Shown here: positions 1 to 8,881 of the stretch, piece after piece
Layout of the letters: every line of letters begins with the position of its first letter
Numbering within the stretch: the first letter of the stretch is position 1
Source of the DNA: Amanita rubescens
Lineage: Eukaryota; Basidiomycota; Agaricomycetes; Agaricales; Amanitaceae
NCBI GenBank assembly: GCA_015039365.1
Contig: WION01000644.1
Span: 1 to 26,164, forward strand
Length of the DNA stretch: 26,164 nucleotides
Direction: 5' to 3'
Notes under the pieces: model-generated
The model's input: the letters and a program-made list of their open reading frames with translations, nothing else
What the model was told of the DNA's origin: nothing
Database searches by the model: none
Made by a program: the position numbers and the translations under genes

Positions 1-300
1 CTCTGGCCCATTCTCCGCCCTATTCGCCGTTCCTCCTTTTATCCGTTGGAGAGCGATTGCGATCATTTGGGTGCCGTTAAGTACTTCTGTCAACGCGAAG
101 TACGTCCTCATCAATCTCAGCCAGTGCGCTATCTTTTCGGGTTTGCCTTCGTACGCTTCTGGCGGATCAATTTTCATTTGTGGTCTGGGAGGTCTGGGAG
201 GTTCTCTAAACGCTTCCCTTATTTTCCCCTATCGCTCGAGCCACTCCATGTCCGGCGTTTCGTTGGTCTACTGGGGCCGCTGCCATCCATAGCGCTCGTA
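1..300 (-). pseudogene. Decayed LTR-retrotransposon Gag-like fragment, cut by the window edge
   Basis: Reading the minus strand from about 300 to 1 gives a frame with Pro-Arg repeats (PPRPPRPQMKIDPPEAYEGK), then PEKIAHWLRLMRTYFAL and ALQRIKGGTANRAE. This spacing (an 'F/YEGKPEK' motif, a helical stretch, then a 'KGGTA' motif) resembles the capsid part of Ty3/Gypsy-type Gag proteins in basidiomycetes. In that frame there are TAG stops at 270-268 and 231-229, and many more stops upstream of 300, so this copy cannot make Gag. No protease, reverse transcriptase or integrase lies in the window, because they would be further left. Family assignment is by motif resemblance only. The decayed state is directly visible. 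Confidence 0.5.
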
Positions 301-966
301 CTGCGGCCGGTGCTAACGACCCTATCAACGCAGCTAACAATCCTACACATGCTCCTATCAGTGCCTCTGTTGGTGTATATGGCATTCTTCTTATCTTCAC
401 AGGGACGAAGGGAGTTCTGGATACTGTTCGTTTGGTTCTAGTTCGTTTTCTCCTATGGATCGAATAGGTACGCCCAAACTCGAACGAATCGTAGTTTTAC
501 AAGGTCTGCAACTCAAAGTTTAGAGCAGCCCTTGTTCTATCTCGTTAACCCTCGAGTCCGGGTTTATCAAGCGGTAGTGGATACGCGCGATGTGCAGCGT
601 GAGGAGGTACGTGTATCTGAAGTGGGCTACTAGTGCTATCAAGCACAGTGACCGTCGAATAAATTGTACGTCCGTTGTGGGCAACGACGGACGAACGAGT
701 GTGGTAGTGTTAAGAGTCTTATGATTTTGTTAGGAGGTGATCCCGACACAATCACTAGGACACTCGAGACTAGAAACGCGGATGGGGAATGAGAATAAGA
801 TTGCGTCTATGGACGACAGAAACAATCATAAGACTAAGGGACATGTAACTAGCGTTCAGATATATATACTCGTACTCGTCACTCCCACACCGTCGTTCCG
901 CGGAATTCTTAGGTAAGCGTGGGAACTTCTTGTAACTAAAAGAAAAGAAAATGAAATGAAATAAAA
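301..966. other. Non-coding stretch between Gag remnant and ankyrin array
   Basis: No convincing gene. If the Gag remnant belongs to a minus-strand element, its upstream LTR and leader would lie here, but no LTR ends or primer-binding site could be proved. The stretch holds a 12-bp inverted repeat (715-726 with 824-835), a short bulged hairpin around 669-694 and an A-rich run just before the ankyrin ORF. The in-frame stop TGA at 952-954 shows that the ankyrin frame does not extend upstream. Confidence 0.4.
715..835. repeat. 12-bp inverted repeat with 97-bp spacer
   Basis: AGTCTTATGATT at 715-726 is exactly reverse-complementary to AATCATAAGACT at 824-835. A few more bases pair if a one-base offset is allowed (TTGTT against AAAC). 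It could be the ends of a small non-autonomous element or chance. No target-site duplication was recognised next to it. Confidence 0.4.
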
Positions 967-2901
967 ATGAAATCTCGACCGTTACATCTGGTGAATGAAG
1001 GTGCAGATGTCAATGCACAGGCTGGCAAATATGGAAGTGCATTATATCAGGCATCATTACGAGGGCATGCTCAAATTGTCAGGCTTTTATTAGAAAAAGC
1101 AGCAATTGTCAATGCACAAGGTGGAGAATATGGGAGTGCATTGCAAGCTGCATCATATCAGGGCCATACTGAGATTGTAAAGCTTCTCCTGAACACAGGA
1201 GCAGATGTAAATGCACAGGGTGGAAAATACAGTAACCCATTGCAAGCTGCATTAGCAATGCATCATGTAACTATTGCAAAGCTTCTTTTAGATGAAGGGG
1301 CAAATGCCGATGTGAATTTACAGGAAGGCTATACATTGCAAGCTGCATCATACAAAGGTCATACTGAAATTGTCATGCTTCTGTTGGATAAAGGAGCAAA
1401 TGTGAATGCACCAGGTAGAGAATATGGCAATGCATTGCAAGCTGCATCAAACAAGGGTCATGCTGAAATTGTCAGGCTTCTGTTGGATAAAGGAGCAGAT
1501 GTGAATGCACCAGGATATGGCAATGCATTGCAAGCTGCATCAAACAAGGGTCATGCTGCAATTGTCAGGCTTCTGTTGGATAAAGGAGCAAATGTGGATG
1601 CACAGGGTGGGCTCTATGGCAATGCATTGCAAGCTGCATCATACAATGGTCACACTGAAATTGTCAGGCTTCTGTTGGATAAAAAAGCAAATGTGAATGC
1701 ACAGGGTGGGCTCTATGGCAATGCATTGCAAGCTGCATCATACAATGGTCACACTGAAATTGTCAGGCTTCTGTTGGATAAAGAAGCAAATGTGAATGCA
1801 CAGGGTGGGCTCTATGGCAATGCATTGCAAGCTGCATCATACAATGGTCACACTGAAATTGTCAGGCTTCTGTTGGATAAAGAAGCAAATGTGAATGCAC
1901 AGGGTGGGGAATATGGCAATGCATTGTGAGCTGCGTCATACAATGGTCACACCGAAATTGTCAGGCTTCTGTTGGATAAAGGAGCAAATGTGAATGAGGG
2001 TGGACAATATGGCAATGCATTGCAATCTGCATCATCAAAGGGTCATGCTAAAGTTGTCAGACTTCTACTAGATAAAGAAGCAGATGTGAATGCACAGGGT
2101 GGCAGATATGGCAATGCATTGCAAGCTGCATCACGTGGGGGTCATGCAGGAATTGTCAGGCTTCTATTGAATACAGTAGTACATGTGAATGCAAAGGGTG
2201 GATACTATGGCAATGCATTGCAAGCTGCATCATCAGGGGGTTATGGTGAAGTTGTAAGGCTTCTGTTGGATAAAGGAGTAGATGTGAATGCAAAGGGTGG
2301 ATGCTATGGCAATGCATTGCAAGCTGCATCATCAGGGGGTTATGGTGAAGTTGTAAGGCTTCTGTTGGATAAAGAAGTAGATGTGAATGCACAGGGTGGA
2401 AAATATGGCAATGCATTGCAAGCTGCATCACCTGGGGGACATGCTAAAATTGTCAGGCTTCTGTTGGATAAACAAGCAGATGTGAATGCACAGGGTGGAG
2501 AATATGACAATGCATTGCAAGCTGCATCATATAAGGGTCATGCTGAAATTGTCAGGCTTCTGTTGGATAAACGAGCAGATGTGAATGCACAGGGTGGAGA
2601 ATATGACAATGCATTGCAAGCTGCATCATATAAGGGTCATGCTGAAATTGTAAGGCTTCTGTTGGACAAAGGAGCAGATGTGAATGCACAGGGTGGAGAA
2701 TATGGCAATGCATTGCGAGCTGCATCATCTGAGGGACATGCTGAAATTGTCAGGCTTCTGTTGGATAAAGGAGCAAATGTGAATGCACAGGGTGGAAAAT
2801 ATGGCAATGCATTGCAAGCTGCATTACATAATGGCCATAATAAAATTTTCTGGCTTCTGTTGGGTAGAGGAGCAAATGAGGATTTGCAGGGTGAATTCTA
2901 A
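967..2901 (+). pseudogene. Orphan NLR-type ankyrin-repeat array interrupted by one TGA
   Basis: One frame runs from ATG at 967 to TAA at 2899-2901 (644 codons) and is broken only by TGA at 1927-1929, in the tenth full repeat. After 11 leading residues come 19 full ankyrin repeats of 31-33 residues and a partial one. The consensus is GADVNAQGGEYGNALQAAS followed by GHAEIVRLLLDK. This wording is typical of C-terminal ankyrin domains of fungal NACHT-type NLR (STAND) receptors, where ankyrins act as the sensor. No NACHT, WD40, NB-ARC or effector domain is present, and the frame starts inside a repeat, so the array looks truncated. The half after the TGA has no in-frame ATG, so it cannot start independently from AUG. 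It lies 295 bp from the convergent deubiquitinase gene. A translated 320-residue ankyrin protein from 967-1929 remains possible. Repeat identity is certain, NLR origin likely, expression unknown. Confidence 0.8.
1000..2901 (+). repeat. Tandem 99-bp ankyrin-coding repeats
   Basis: Nineteen full units, mostly 99 bp. Units 4 and 11 are shortened by one codon and unit 6 by two. Neighbouring units are strikingly alike in DNA: 1684-1782 and 1783-1881 differ at one base, and 2473-2571 and 2572-2670 differ at three. This suggests recent tandem duplication or gene conversion. Variation is concentrated at a few codons: the first two residues of each unit, the residue before Tyr in GG-x-Y, and the two residues after AAS. 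Confidence 0.9.
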
Positions 2902-3196
2902 TGCAATGATGCATTTCAAGCTGCATTATCTTGAATGCAAAGGTAGGTACTCAAACTTAATGTGTGTATTGGTCATAAATTATAATCAGCAATGCTAAAA
3001 TTTCTTTGACATAGTTTCAGTGCACGAAGTTGGGTGTATGACAATTGTGAAACCAAGTTATTCTGATAAATGTGGGCATGATCAAAGCCACTTCTCTTTT
3101 ACAATGTACTGAAAATCTTCATGTATGATATGTTTGTAAGTATGTACCTCACTGGATATCACAATGTAATAGTAAGTTAGTAACCAACCACCCTTC
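2902..3196. other. Decayed ankyrin tail and shared 3' intergenic region
   Basis: Directly after the TAA at 2899-2901 the same frame still reads CNDAFQAALS before a second stop (TGA, 2932-2934), so one more ankyrin repeat has decayed here. A possible intron follows: GTAGGT at 2943, GCTAAA near 2992 and TTTCAG ending at 3019 (77 bp). No open exon follows it. The rest is AT-rich and separates two convergent genes. Confidence 0.5.
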
Positions 3197-6189
3197 CTAC
3201 CTCACCCGCTTATAAAATAACAAATATGCCGACCGACTCTCATCCCGCTCCCAAGCACCAAACACATCCTCATGCCTCACATCCGAAACCAGTTCATCAT
3301 CTATCCTAACCCACCCTTCCCGTCCCTTCACTCCTCCTCCTACCCCTGTTCCACCCCATGCCGGAACGGCACCGGAACCAGTACCAGCATACCTTGTTGG
3401 ATGTAATACATCAAGTGTGTAATGCCCGCCAGAGGCCGACAAGCCATGATGGTACAATACGCCGAACAACTTATACTTTGGCGACCAACTTTTTCTTATT
3501 CCAGGTGCCAACACGTCTGAATGTACGCCTGGTCAGTTCCTTCCCTCTAAAAGCGAGAAAATGAGAAAAACGCACCGTTCGAGATATCCAACTCGGGCCC
3601 AAACCGAACTTGTTTCCCAACTTTGACAACGCCGCCCACGTTCGTGTCGTAACAAAACCGCTTCATATGGAGAACCAATATAGGCGGTAGAGCGTCAATG
3701 TGGACCAGTTGTTGAGCTTCCAGAGTTGTACCCGGGCGACCGGGATGAGTGACTTGAACGGGTTGAGGATGTGAGATGTAAGATAAAGCGTCCTGGACTG
3801 TGTGTGTTTGGTCGCGCTGCCAAATGAATCCACGAGCGTTAGCAGAAGCGAAGACGAAAATAACAGAAACGTACCTGGATGTCTAATCTAACCGACCTCC
3901 AATCTTCAACTATGACAGAATCCTTTTTCGCGTAGGGAACCCTCAACGTCGTCCTAAACTTGCCGCCAAACATTTTCGAGATAGGCGTTTCGGTGCTTTG
4001 TATCTATCCATCCGTTAAGCACGCGACATCACGAAAGAAGGACAACTCACGGTCCGCGTGACGACGGTCCGATTCCGCTTCCCGACTTCTTGCCAACCTA
4101 GTTCCTCAGGCGGCGCAGCCTCTTCTTTTTCTTCAGCAGGCTCAGAGGGGGCCTGAAGCGTATGCCGACGACCCGTCACCTCTTCTCGCAACACCACCAA
4201 TTCCTCCTCTAACGTCTCCAACAAGAACCCTAAGAACTCTTCCGCATCTTCTTGTTGACCACCCTACAGAATCAGAATCAGCAAATTATTCTAATAACCC
4301 TTCACCCAAACACTTACCCGCATATTGTCAAACCTCTTCTTCTCCTTCAACGCATCGTAGACATACGTCGGTATGAACGATTCACCTTCCCACATCCCCT
4401 CATCCTCACCACCACCCTGGTTCCCATCTTCCCATTGCCGTTCCTTTTCCTTCCCTTTCCCTCCTCCACCCCACCCATTGGCCAACACATGCCCGTTCAC
4501 CAAACGAACGTCGTCCACCACAAAATCCTTGATAAACTCAATCATAGCGTCCACCAGAGGCGTCTTGTCGCTACTACCCTTCATCTTCTCCTTGTCGCCC
4601 TTCAACCTCCCAAGCTCAACAAACAACTTTTGAACAGGCGGAGTGTAAACCAACATCTGCAACACGGCATTGGCAAAACACATGTTACCGCTGTTGACTA
4701 ATCCGCGAGGTCGTATTGTTGTAGGAACCGTTGTTGTCGTTGTCGTTGTTGCGGTTGCGGCTGGGCTCCCACCACCACCGCTCAAAAGAGCGATCAAATC
4801 GGCCTTGTTCTTCTCGTGTGCGGTGGTACCCGATGAAGACGGCTCGCCGAATGCGTACTGGTGACTGGGAATAGAAGCTGGGATAGATATCCCTACGACG
4901 TTTGATGTTGGGAGGGCGTTCCTTCCTGATCCAGAGGCGGACGATGAAGACTCGGAAGATTTAAGGAGGGACGCCCATGATTTTTTAGGTGGAGGGGCGG
5001 GAGGAGGTGAAGTGGTAGTGGTAGTGGTCGTTACACCTGTTGGGGTTTCTGCTATTTCAGTAGATGTAGAAGCGGTGGCGTTGGCACTGGCGGTGGTGGT
5101 AGTGGAGGCAGAGGTAGTCAAAACAGCCTCCTCGGCCTCGGCCGTGGTTGATGCAACCGATTTTTCGTCAAGAACGTCTTCGTCCGTTTTGAGTGGTATC
5201 GTACCATTACCAACCACGGCGGGCAGAGATACAGAAGTAGTAGACGTTGCCGGGGACCCAGGTACCGTGGAAGACGTTGAATTGTCAATGACAGAAGTAG
5301 CCGAAGAAGGAACGGTCGACGAGTCTGTTGCAACAGCAGCCGCAACCTGCGGCACGCCGTTTTCACTCTCGGTCTCGTTTCCATTTTCTTCGTACTTTTC
5401 CTCTTCAACCACCGCTGCTACTTTCTCCTTTACTTCGATCTCCGCCATTTCTTCGCCACCGACGACAGGTAACGTGAGGGACGACAATGGCGGTGGAGAC
5501 GGAGGCGGTGTACGGATATCCAACGCTTGCTGAATGACATCCGGTGGTGGATGCGCTTGAGGGGATATAATGATGGCAGGAGCGTTGGAAGGATCCGTAG
5601 GACGTCGGGACCATATAGCCCATGACGATTTTAGCCTGTGCGTTGGCGGTTGCAGAGGCTGAGGCTGCGGCTGCGGTTCTTTTTGTTGTGTGGTTGGTGG
5701 ATTTGAACTTTTTTCGTCCGAGTCCGGTTGAGGAGAGAGCAGTGTACTTTGAATAACAGGCGAAGCGTGAGATGACGAGACAGTAGAAATGGGAATAGTT
5801 CCAGTTATAGTATAAACGTTTTTAGTGACTTCTATTGGAGTAGGCGTGGGGGGCGTCGGAGAGGGAATGGGTGGAGGGTCAACATCTTTCTGATGTTCAA
5901 GATCTGTGGGAGTGACCGGGAGCAAGGGCTGAGGCTGAGGCTGCCACTGCTGGTATTGGTGTTGATGCTGTGGCTGGTGGTAATATTGAGGGTGTGGATG
6001 TGGATGATGGTTAAATGGGGGATAATGTTGTTGTTGCTGTTGCCTGCCGGGTTGAAGTGGATATGGAGGCGGGTAGAGAGGATGTGGAGAGCGGTTTTGT
6101 GGGCGTCGTGGTGAGGAAGAACCTGGCTGAGGATATTGAAAATAAGGTGGATAAACAATGTACGGATATGCTGAGTGTGGACTCGCCAT
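3197..6189 (-). CDS. Ubiquitin carboxyl-terminal hydrolase, Ubp3/USP10 family
   Basis: Five exons on the minus strand: 6189-4318, 4263-4051, 4003-3875, 3816-3576 and 3528-3197. Total 2787 nt, 928 residues. Introns are 54, 47, 58 and 47 bp, all GT-AG, with CTTAAC, CTAAC and CTGAC branch-like sites. Residues 1-490 are disordered: Pro/Gln/His/Tyr-rich at 1-100, WAIWSRRP near 190, Ser/Thr-rich later, KKSWASLLK near 402. The USP domain follows. The Cys box GLVNSGNMCFANAVLQ has the catalytic Cys near 504, then QQEDAEEFLGF, EVGKRNRTVVTRT, ISKMFGGKFRTTLRVP, PPILVLHMKRF, and the His box SGGHYTLD (His near 854) with GWVRIDDELVSDV (Asp near 895). This matches Ubp3/USP10 cysteine deubiquitinases, which in yeast act with Bre5 in trafficking, ribophagy and stress responses. 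All catalytic residues and splice phases are intact, so the gene looks functional. No Bre5/G3BP partner is in the window. Confidence 0.93.
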
Positions 6190-6224
6190 TGCTGGCTGCG
6201 GCGATCGTCGTACGAGCGCTTGTT

Positions 6225-6254
6225 CTAGTAACCAAACATGTCACAATACCACAT
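6225..6254 (-). promoter_or_regulatory. Possible short uORF upstream of the deubiquitinase
   Basis: ATG at 6254-6252 opens a nine-codon reading frame ending at TAG 6227-6225, 35 bp before the deubiquitinase start codon. Whether it lies within the mRNA is unknown because the transcription start is not visible. Confidence 0.25.
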
Positions 6255-6276
6255 TGAAGAACCGAACCAACATATC

Positions 6277-6564
6277 AATGAACAATGAACCCGTTCGATG
6301 CTGTCCTCCTCAGCGATTCTGTCACCTGAGCTGTACAATTGAAGGGTCATACGCTTCTCTGTCAAAAACTGTACTAAGGGTAACCGACACCCACGCAGAT
6401 AACGATACTCAATGCTACTTATCAGCCGAGCGCATGTCTTTAATGCGTACTCATCTAGTCACCGCATAAAAATCTTGTCAACAAAGTTCTTATTCCCCTA
6501 TCACCACGACGCCCGCGACCAGCCGCAACCCTGCCCGTCTATGCTAAACCATGCGGACCTGGTA
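6277..6564. repeat. Repeat A, copy 1 (upstream flank of the deubiquitinase gene)
   Basis: This 288-bp segment, which starts 88 bp upstream of the deubiquitinase start codon, is repeated in direct orientation at 10039-10350. Shared blocks include ACCCGTTCGATGCTGTCCTC, GATTCTGTCACCTGAGCTGT, AACGATACTCAATGCTA and TCCCCTATCACCACGACGCC. Differences are scattered substitutions and small indels. It probably contains promoter or 5' UTR sequence of the protease gene, so copy 2 would be a displaced copy of that flank. Confidence 0.85.
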
Positions 6565-6725
6565 CAACCGATCGAAAGGATGATGGTTGATTAACGAGTG
6601 ATTACCGGAGAGACGTAGACATTCTACATCAAGCATGACATATCGAAACCAAGATTGAACTTTATAGAAGGACTCGCGGGAAATACAGCACCGGGTTCTA
6701 TGAACATGATGCGACACATGCTATA
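6565..6725. other. Unique spacer between repeats A1 and B1
   Basis: No gene or second copy recognised in this short spacer. Confidence 0.4.
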
Positions 6726-7012
6726 GCTTCATGAATAGCACCAGTAGTAAGGTAGTCGTCGATGGGTCGCAGGACAGTAAGACTGCGGCTTGCTTGCTTT
6801 CTGCACAGGGCACAACACCGGATCCAACATGGAAGCTAAGGTAGTACTGCATTGCTCGTCCAGTCAAATAAGCGCATGATTCGGTGCGGTACGCGAGGGT
6901 ACGCGGTTGTGCTGGAAAATTTGTGCACAGCCAAACATCGGTCTGGGTTCCTTCACTTCTACCGGATCCAGCATTCGTTTGTCGACATCTATACAACGTG
7001 AACTGAAGTTTA
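6726..7012. repeat. Repeat B, copy 1
   Basis: Repeated in direct orientation at 8565-8881. Shared blocks include GCACCAGTAGTAAGGT, GCTTGCTTGCTTTCTGCACA, CATGGAAGCTAAGGTA and GATTCGGTGCGGTACGCGAG. Both copies read open on the minus strand with a shared peptide stretch (QPRTLAYRTES, AYLTGRAMQ, YLSFHVG), but a 4-bp indel shifts the frames afterwards. Coding status is therefore unproved and the segment is annotated as a repeat only. Confidence 0.85.
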
Positions 7013-7089
7013 CTTCATTATCGAAAAACAATTTACCTCGAAGTTATTGACGTAGTACCATGGATCGTGTGGTACACGCATTGAAGGTT

Positions 7090-7127
7090 GGATCCAGCCA
7101 TCATTCGTCGACTACAATGTGAATTGA
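7090..7127. repeat. Repeat B, 3'-end fragment
   Basis: GGATCCAGCC, then CGTCGAC and CAATGTGAATTGA match the last part of B1 (GGATCCAGC, TTGTCGAC, CAACGTGAACTGA) with small indels. This is a third, short copy of the B terminus about 80 bp after B1. Confidence 0.55.
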
Positions 7128-7232
7128 TGGTTGTAACGATGCCAAGTTGCTAGCTGGTTGCAGGATCTATTGGTTGCGATAAAGAAACAGTCAGTGTCGG
7201 AGATAGGTCTACATTTGCTAAAAGAAAGTGCC

Positions 7233-7739
7233 TTACCGCTCGTTACGGACTCGACAGGGTATTAGTCCGGGGTATAGCTCATCAATCAGGCGATTCTCGC
7301 CAAGTAAAGATCTATGAGCGAGTGACCGATCCCTTGCGAGAATAGTGAGCGTCGATATCAACTTCACGATGTAGCGATCGTCTGGTGGATCATGCCAGTT
7401 GCCCAACAAGTTGAGCGTCAGGTTCAAGGTCTCCATTTCCGTAACGAAGGTAGTCCCCAGCCATCCTTCCCTTTTCAGAGGGATGAAACGCTGGCTGATG
7501 AGTTTAGAGGAGAGTTTCGGGGTGAAGGAACGGGATTGCGTGTGTACGGCCGAGTTTGAGGCGTATTCGGCGGTAATTGAGAGTGTGGGATGGGCCCTTT
7601 GTGCTGCTGGGGGAAGCACAGGTAAGACAGGCGGAAGATTGCTCGTTTGGACCGTTGGGTATGGATGGCGAGCATTAGAACTCTCGCTGCAGCCCCTGTA
7701 TTGTTGCATTTGTGCTGGCAGGCCTGAGGAAGAGGACAT
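7233..7739 (-). CDS. Hypothetical protein, 168 residues
   Basis: Open from ATG at 7739 to TAA at 7233-7235. Its codons favour C or G in third position, as in the deubiquitinase gene. The first 100 residues are Ser/Pro/Gln-rich and probably disordered. The last 70 (around ETLNLTLNLLGNWHDPPDD and VKLISTLTILARDRSLA) look like amphipathic helices. No family was recognised. A GTAAGG donor overlaps the stop, and an acceptor near 7169 with a CTGAC upstream would add a short last exon. The first codons lie in repeat C1. The corresponding ATG is absent in C2 (CTG), and the body of the ORF is missing from the second B-C unit. It may be a real small gene or an unannotated exon of one. Confidence 0.35.
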   Translation of the reverse strand: MSSSSGLPAQMQQYRGCSESSNARHPYPTVQTSNLPPVLPVLPPAAQRAHPTLSITAEYASNSAVHTQSRSFTPKLSSKLISQRFIPLKREGWLGTTFVTEMETLNLTLNLLGNWHDPPDDRYIVKLISTLTILARDRSLAHRSLLGENRLIDELYPGLIPCRVRNER

Positions 7740-7882
7740 TCGATCGCAGATTTGGACAAAGTTTTACGCGACACGTTGCGCAGGTCGCTCAGGGAGCGTT
7801 TGGCGTAGGCATTCGCATGTCGTCTGGGATGGCACCGTCGGTAGTCGGGGCAGCGGTGAAGGGAGAAGTGTTTGAGGGAGGT
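7702..7882. repeat. Repeat C, copy 1
   Basis: Repeated in direct orientation at 8882-9092. Shared blocks include GCCTGAGGAAGAGGACA, CGACACGTTGCGCAGGTCGC, GGCATTCGCATGTCGTCTGG and AGTGTTTGAGGGAGGT. On the minus strand two indels between the copies are 12 and 18 bp, both multiples of three, within a shared frame containing DDMRMPTPNA. That is compatible with the segment once having been coding. Confidence 0.85.
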
Positions 7883-8048
7883 ACGGTAGACGAAAAAGCA
7901 CAAACTGACAAAAAGACTATATTTAGTCCAAGAAGGCAACTTCTCGCTCGGCAATCACGGCAATCGCTCGCCCCTGTACGCTGAAATCACGTCGAACGCA
8001 CGAGTCTTGAACGCAACGATACTATACTTATGTGAGAACCATGCATCC

Positions 8049-8355
8049 AGGTCCCAGCTTCCTGGTAATTCTTTCAGCACTCCTGCCATCATTATATCTC
8101 CCAACCTCATCCACCGTCAGATGCGGTCCAGCAAGCGTTGGATATCCGTACGCCACCTCCGTCTCCACCACCGTTGCCATCTGCCACGTTGCCTTTCGTC
8201 GGTGACGAAGACATGGCAGGTACCGAAGCAAAGGAGAAAGTAGTAGAGTAATGGTTGAAGAGGAAAAGCACGAAGAAAGTGGAAACGAGACCGAGAGCGA
8301 AAATGGCTGCTGCGGGAACAGACTCGTCGACCGTTCCTTCTTCAGCTACTTCTAT
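8049..8355 (+). pseudogene. Inverted broken copy of deubiquitinase exon 1 segment
   Basis: The plus strand here matches the minus strand of the intact protease gene at about 5613-5290 (protein residues ~194-300). Recognisable stretches are PAIIISP, VQQALDIRTPPPSPPPL, AKEKVV, VEEEKHEESGNETESENG and DSSTVPSS. Relative to the parent there is a frameshift just after PAIIISP, an indel creating a TAA after AKEKVVE, a deletion of the GVPQVA region, and scattered substitutions. It covers only disordered sequence, has no catalytic domain, and lies in the orientation opposite to its source. Confidence 0.85.
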
Positions 8356-8404
8356 TATATATTTGCGACCCAGGCAGTCAGCAGGGTCTTAACGAACGAA
8401 AAGC

Positions 8405-8445
8405 AAATAGCATCAGTAACAAGGTCGTCGTCGTCGGGTTCCAGG
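8405..8445. repeat. Repeat B, 5'-end fragment
   Basis: AATAGCATCAGTAACAAGGT and following bases match the start of B1 and B2 (AATAGCACCAGTAGTAAGGT) with scattered substitutions. It lies about 160 bp before full copy B2. Confidence 0.5.
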
Positions 8446-8564
8446 GTGGGTACTGATCAAAGGGATGGTAGGCACCACCAGAGGCGAGTGTCATTGAGCA
8501 ATTGGAGAGACGCTCGCCATTGAGCAAGCGTGATGCGATGGTTGGCTGGATGGCAAGAAGTGGG

Positions 8565-8881
8565 GCTTCATGAATGGCACCAGTAGTAAGGTGGTTGTCG
8601 TTGGATTGCAGGACGGCTGCAGATTAAGGGGACGGGAAGACTGCGCACTACGAGTAATCTCATCGCTTGCTTGCTTTCTGCACAGGGGACAACACCGGAT
8701 CCACCCAACATGGAAGCTAAGGTAGGGGTGCTGCATTGCGCGTCCAGTCAAATAAGCGCGTGATTCGGTGCGGTACGCGAGGGTACGCGGTTGCACCTTC
8801 AAGGGACACTTCGCGGTTTTCTACTGGATCCGGCATTCGCTTGTCGACAGCTGTACAACGTGAACTGATACAAGAGTTTAC
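8565..8881. repeat. Repeat B, copy 2
   Basis: Second full copy of B (see 6726-7012), about 30 bp longer because of insertions near 8620-8670. Its end (GTTTAC) is joined directly to the start of C2, whereas B1 and C1 are separated by about 690 bp. Confidence 0.85.

Noticed and set aside
46..441. 131-codon plus-strand frame at the left edge
   Set aside because: The minus strand shows Gag-like wording here, and the plus frame has no recognisable domain.
1927..1932. Programmed TGA readthrough or selenocysteine in the ankyrin frame
   Set aside because: The base context (TGA GCT) is not the known TGA-CTA readthrough motif, and selenocysteine use is not expected in such fungi. A nonsense mutation is simpler.
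2156..2431. Open minus-strand frame within the ankyrin repeats
   Set aside because: It is a periodic shadow of the 99-bp repeats, whose unit has no stop in this frame. The plus strand has clear ankyrin sequence.
1930..2901. Second half of the array as an independent gene
   Set aside because: No in-frame ATG exists in this half; an apparent start at 1972 is a TTG inside a repeat.
5012..5533. 173-codon plus-strand frame within the deubiquitinase gene
   Set aside because: Antisense of Ser/Thr/Ala-rich codons in exon 1. The minus strand is a complete gene with intact catalytic motifs and splice sites.
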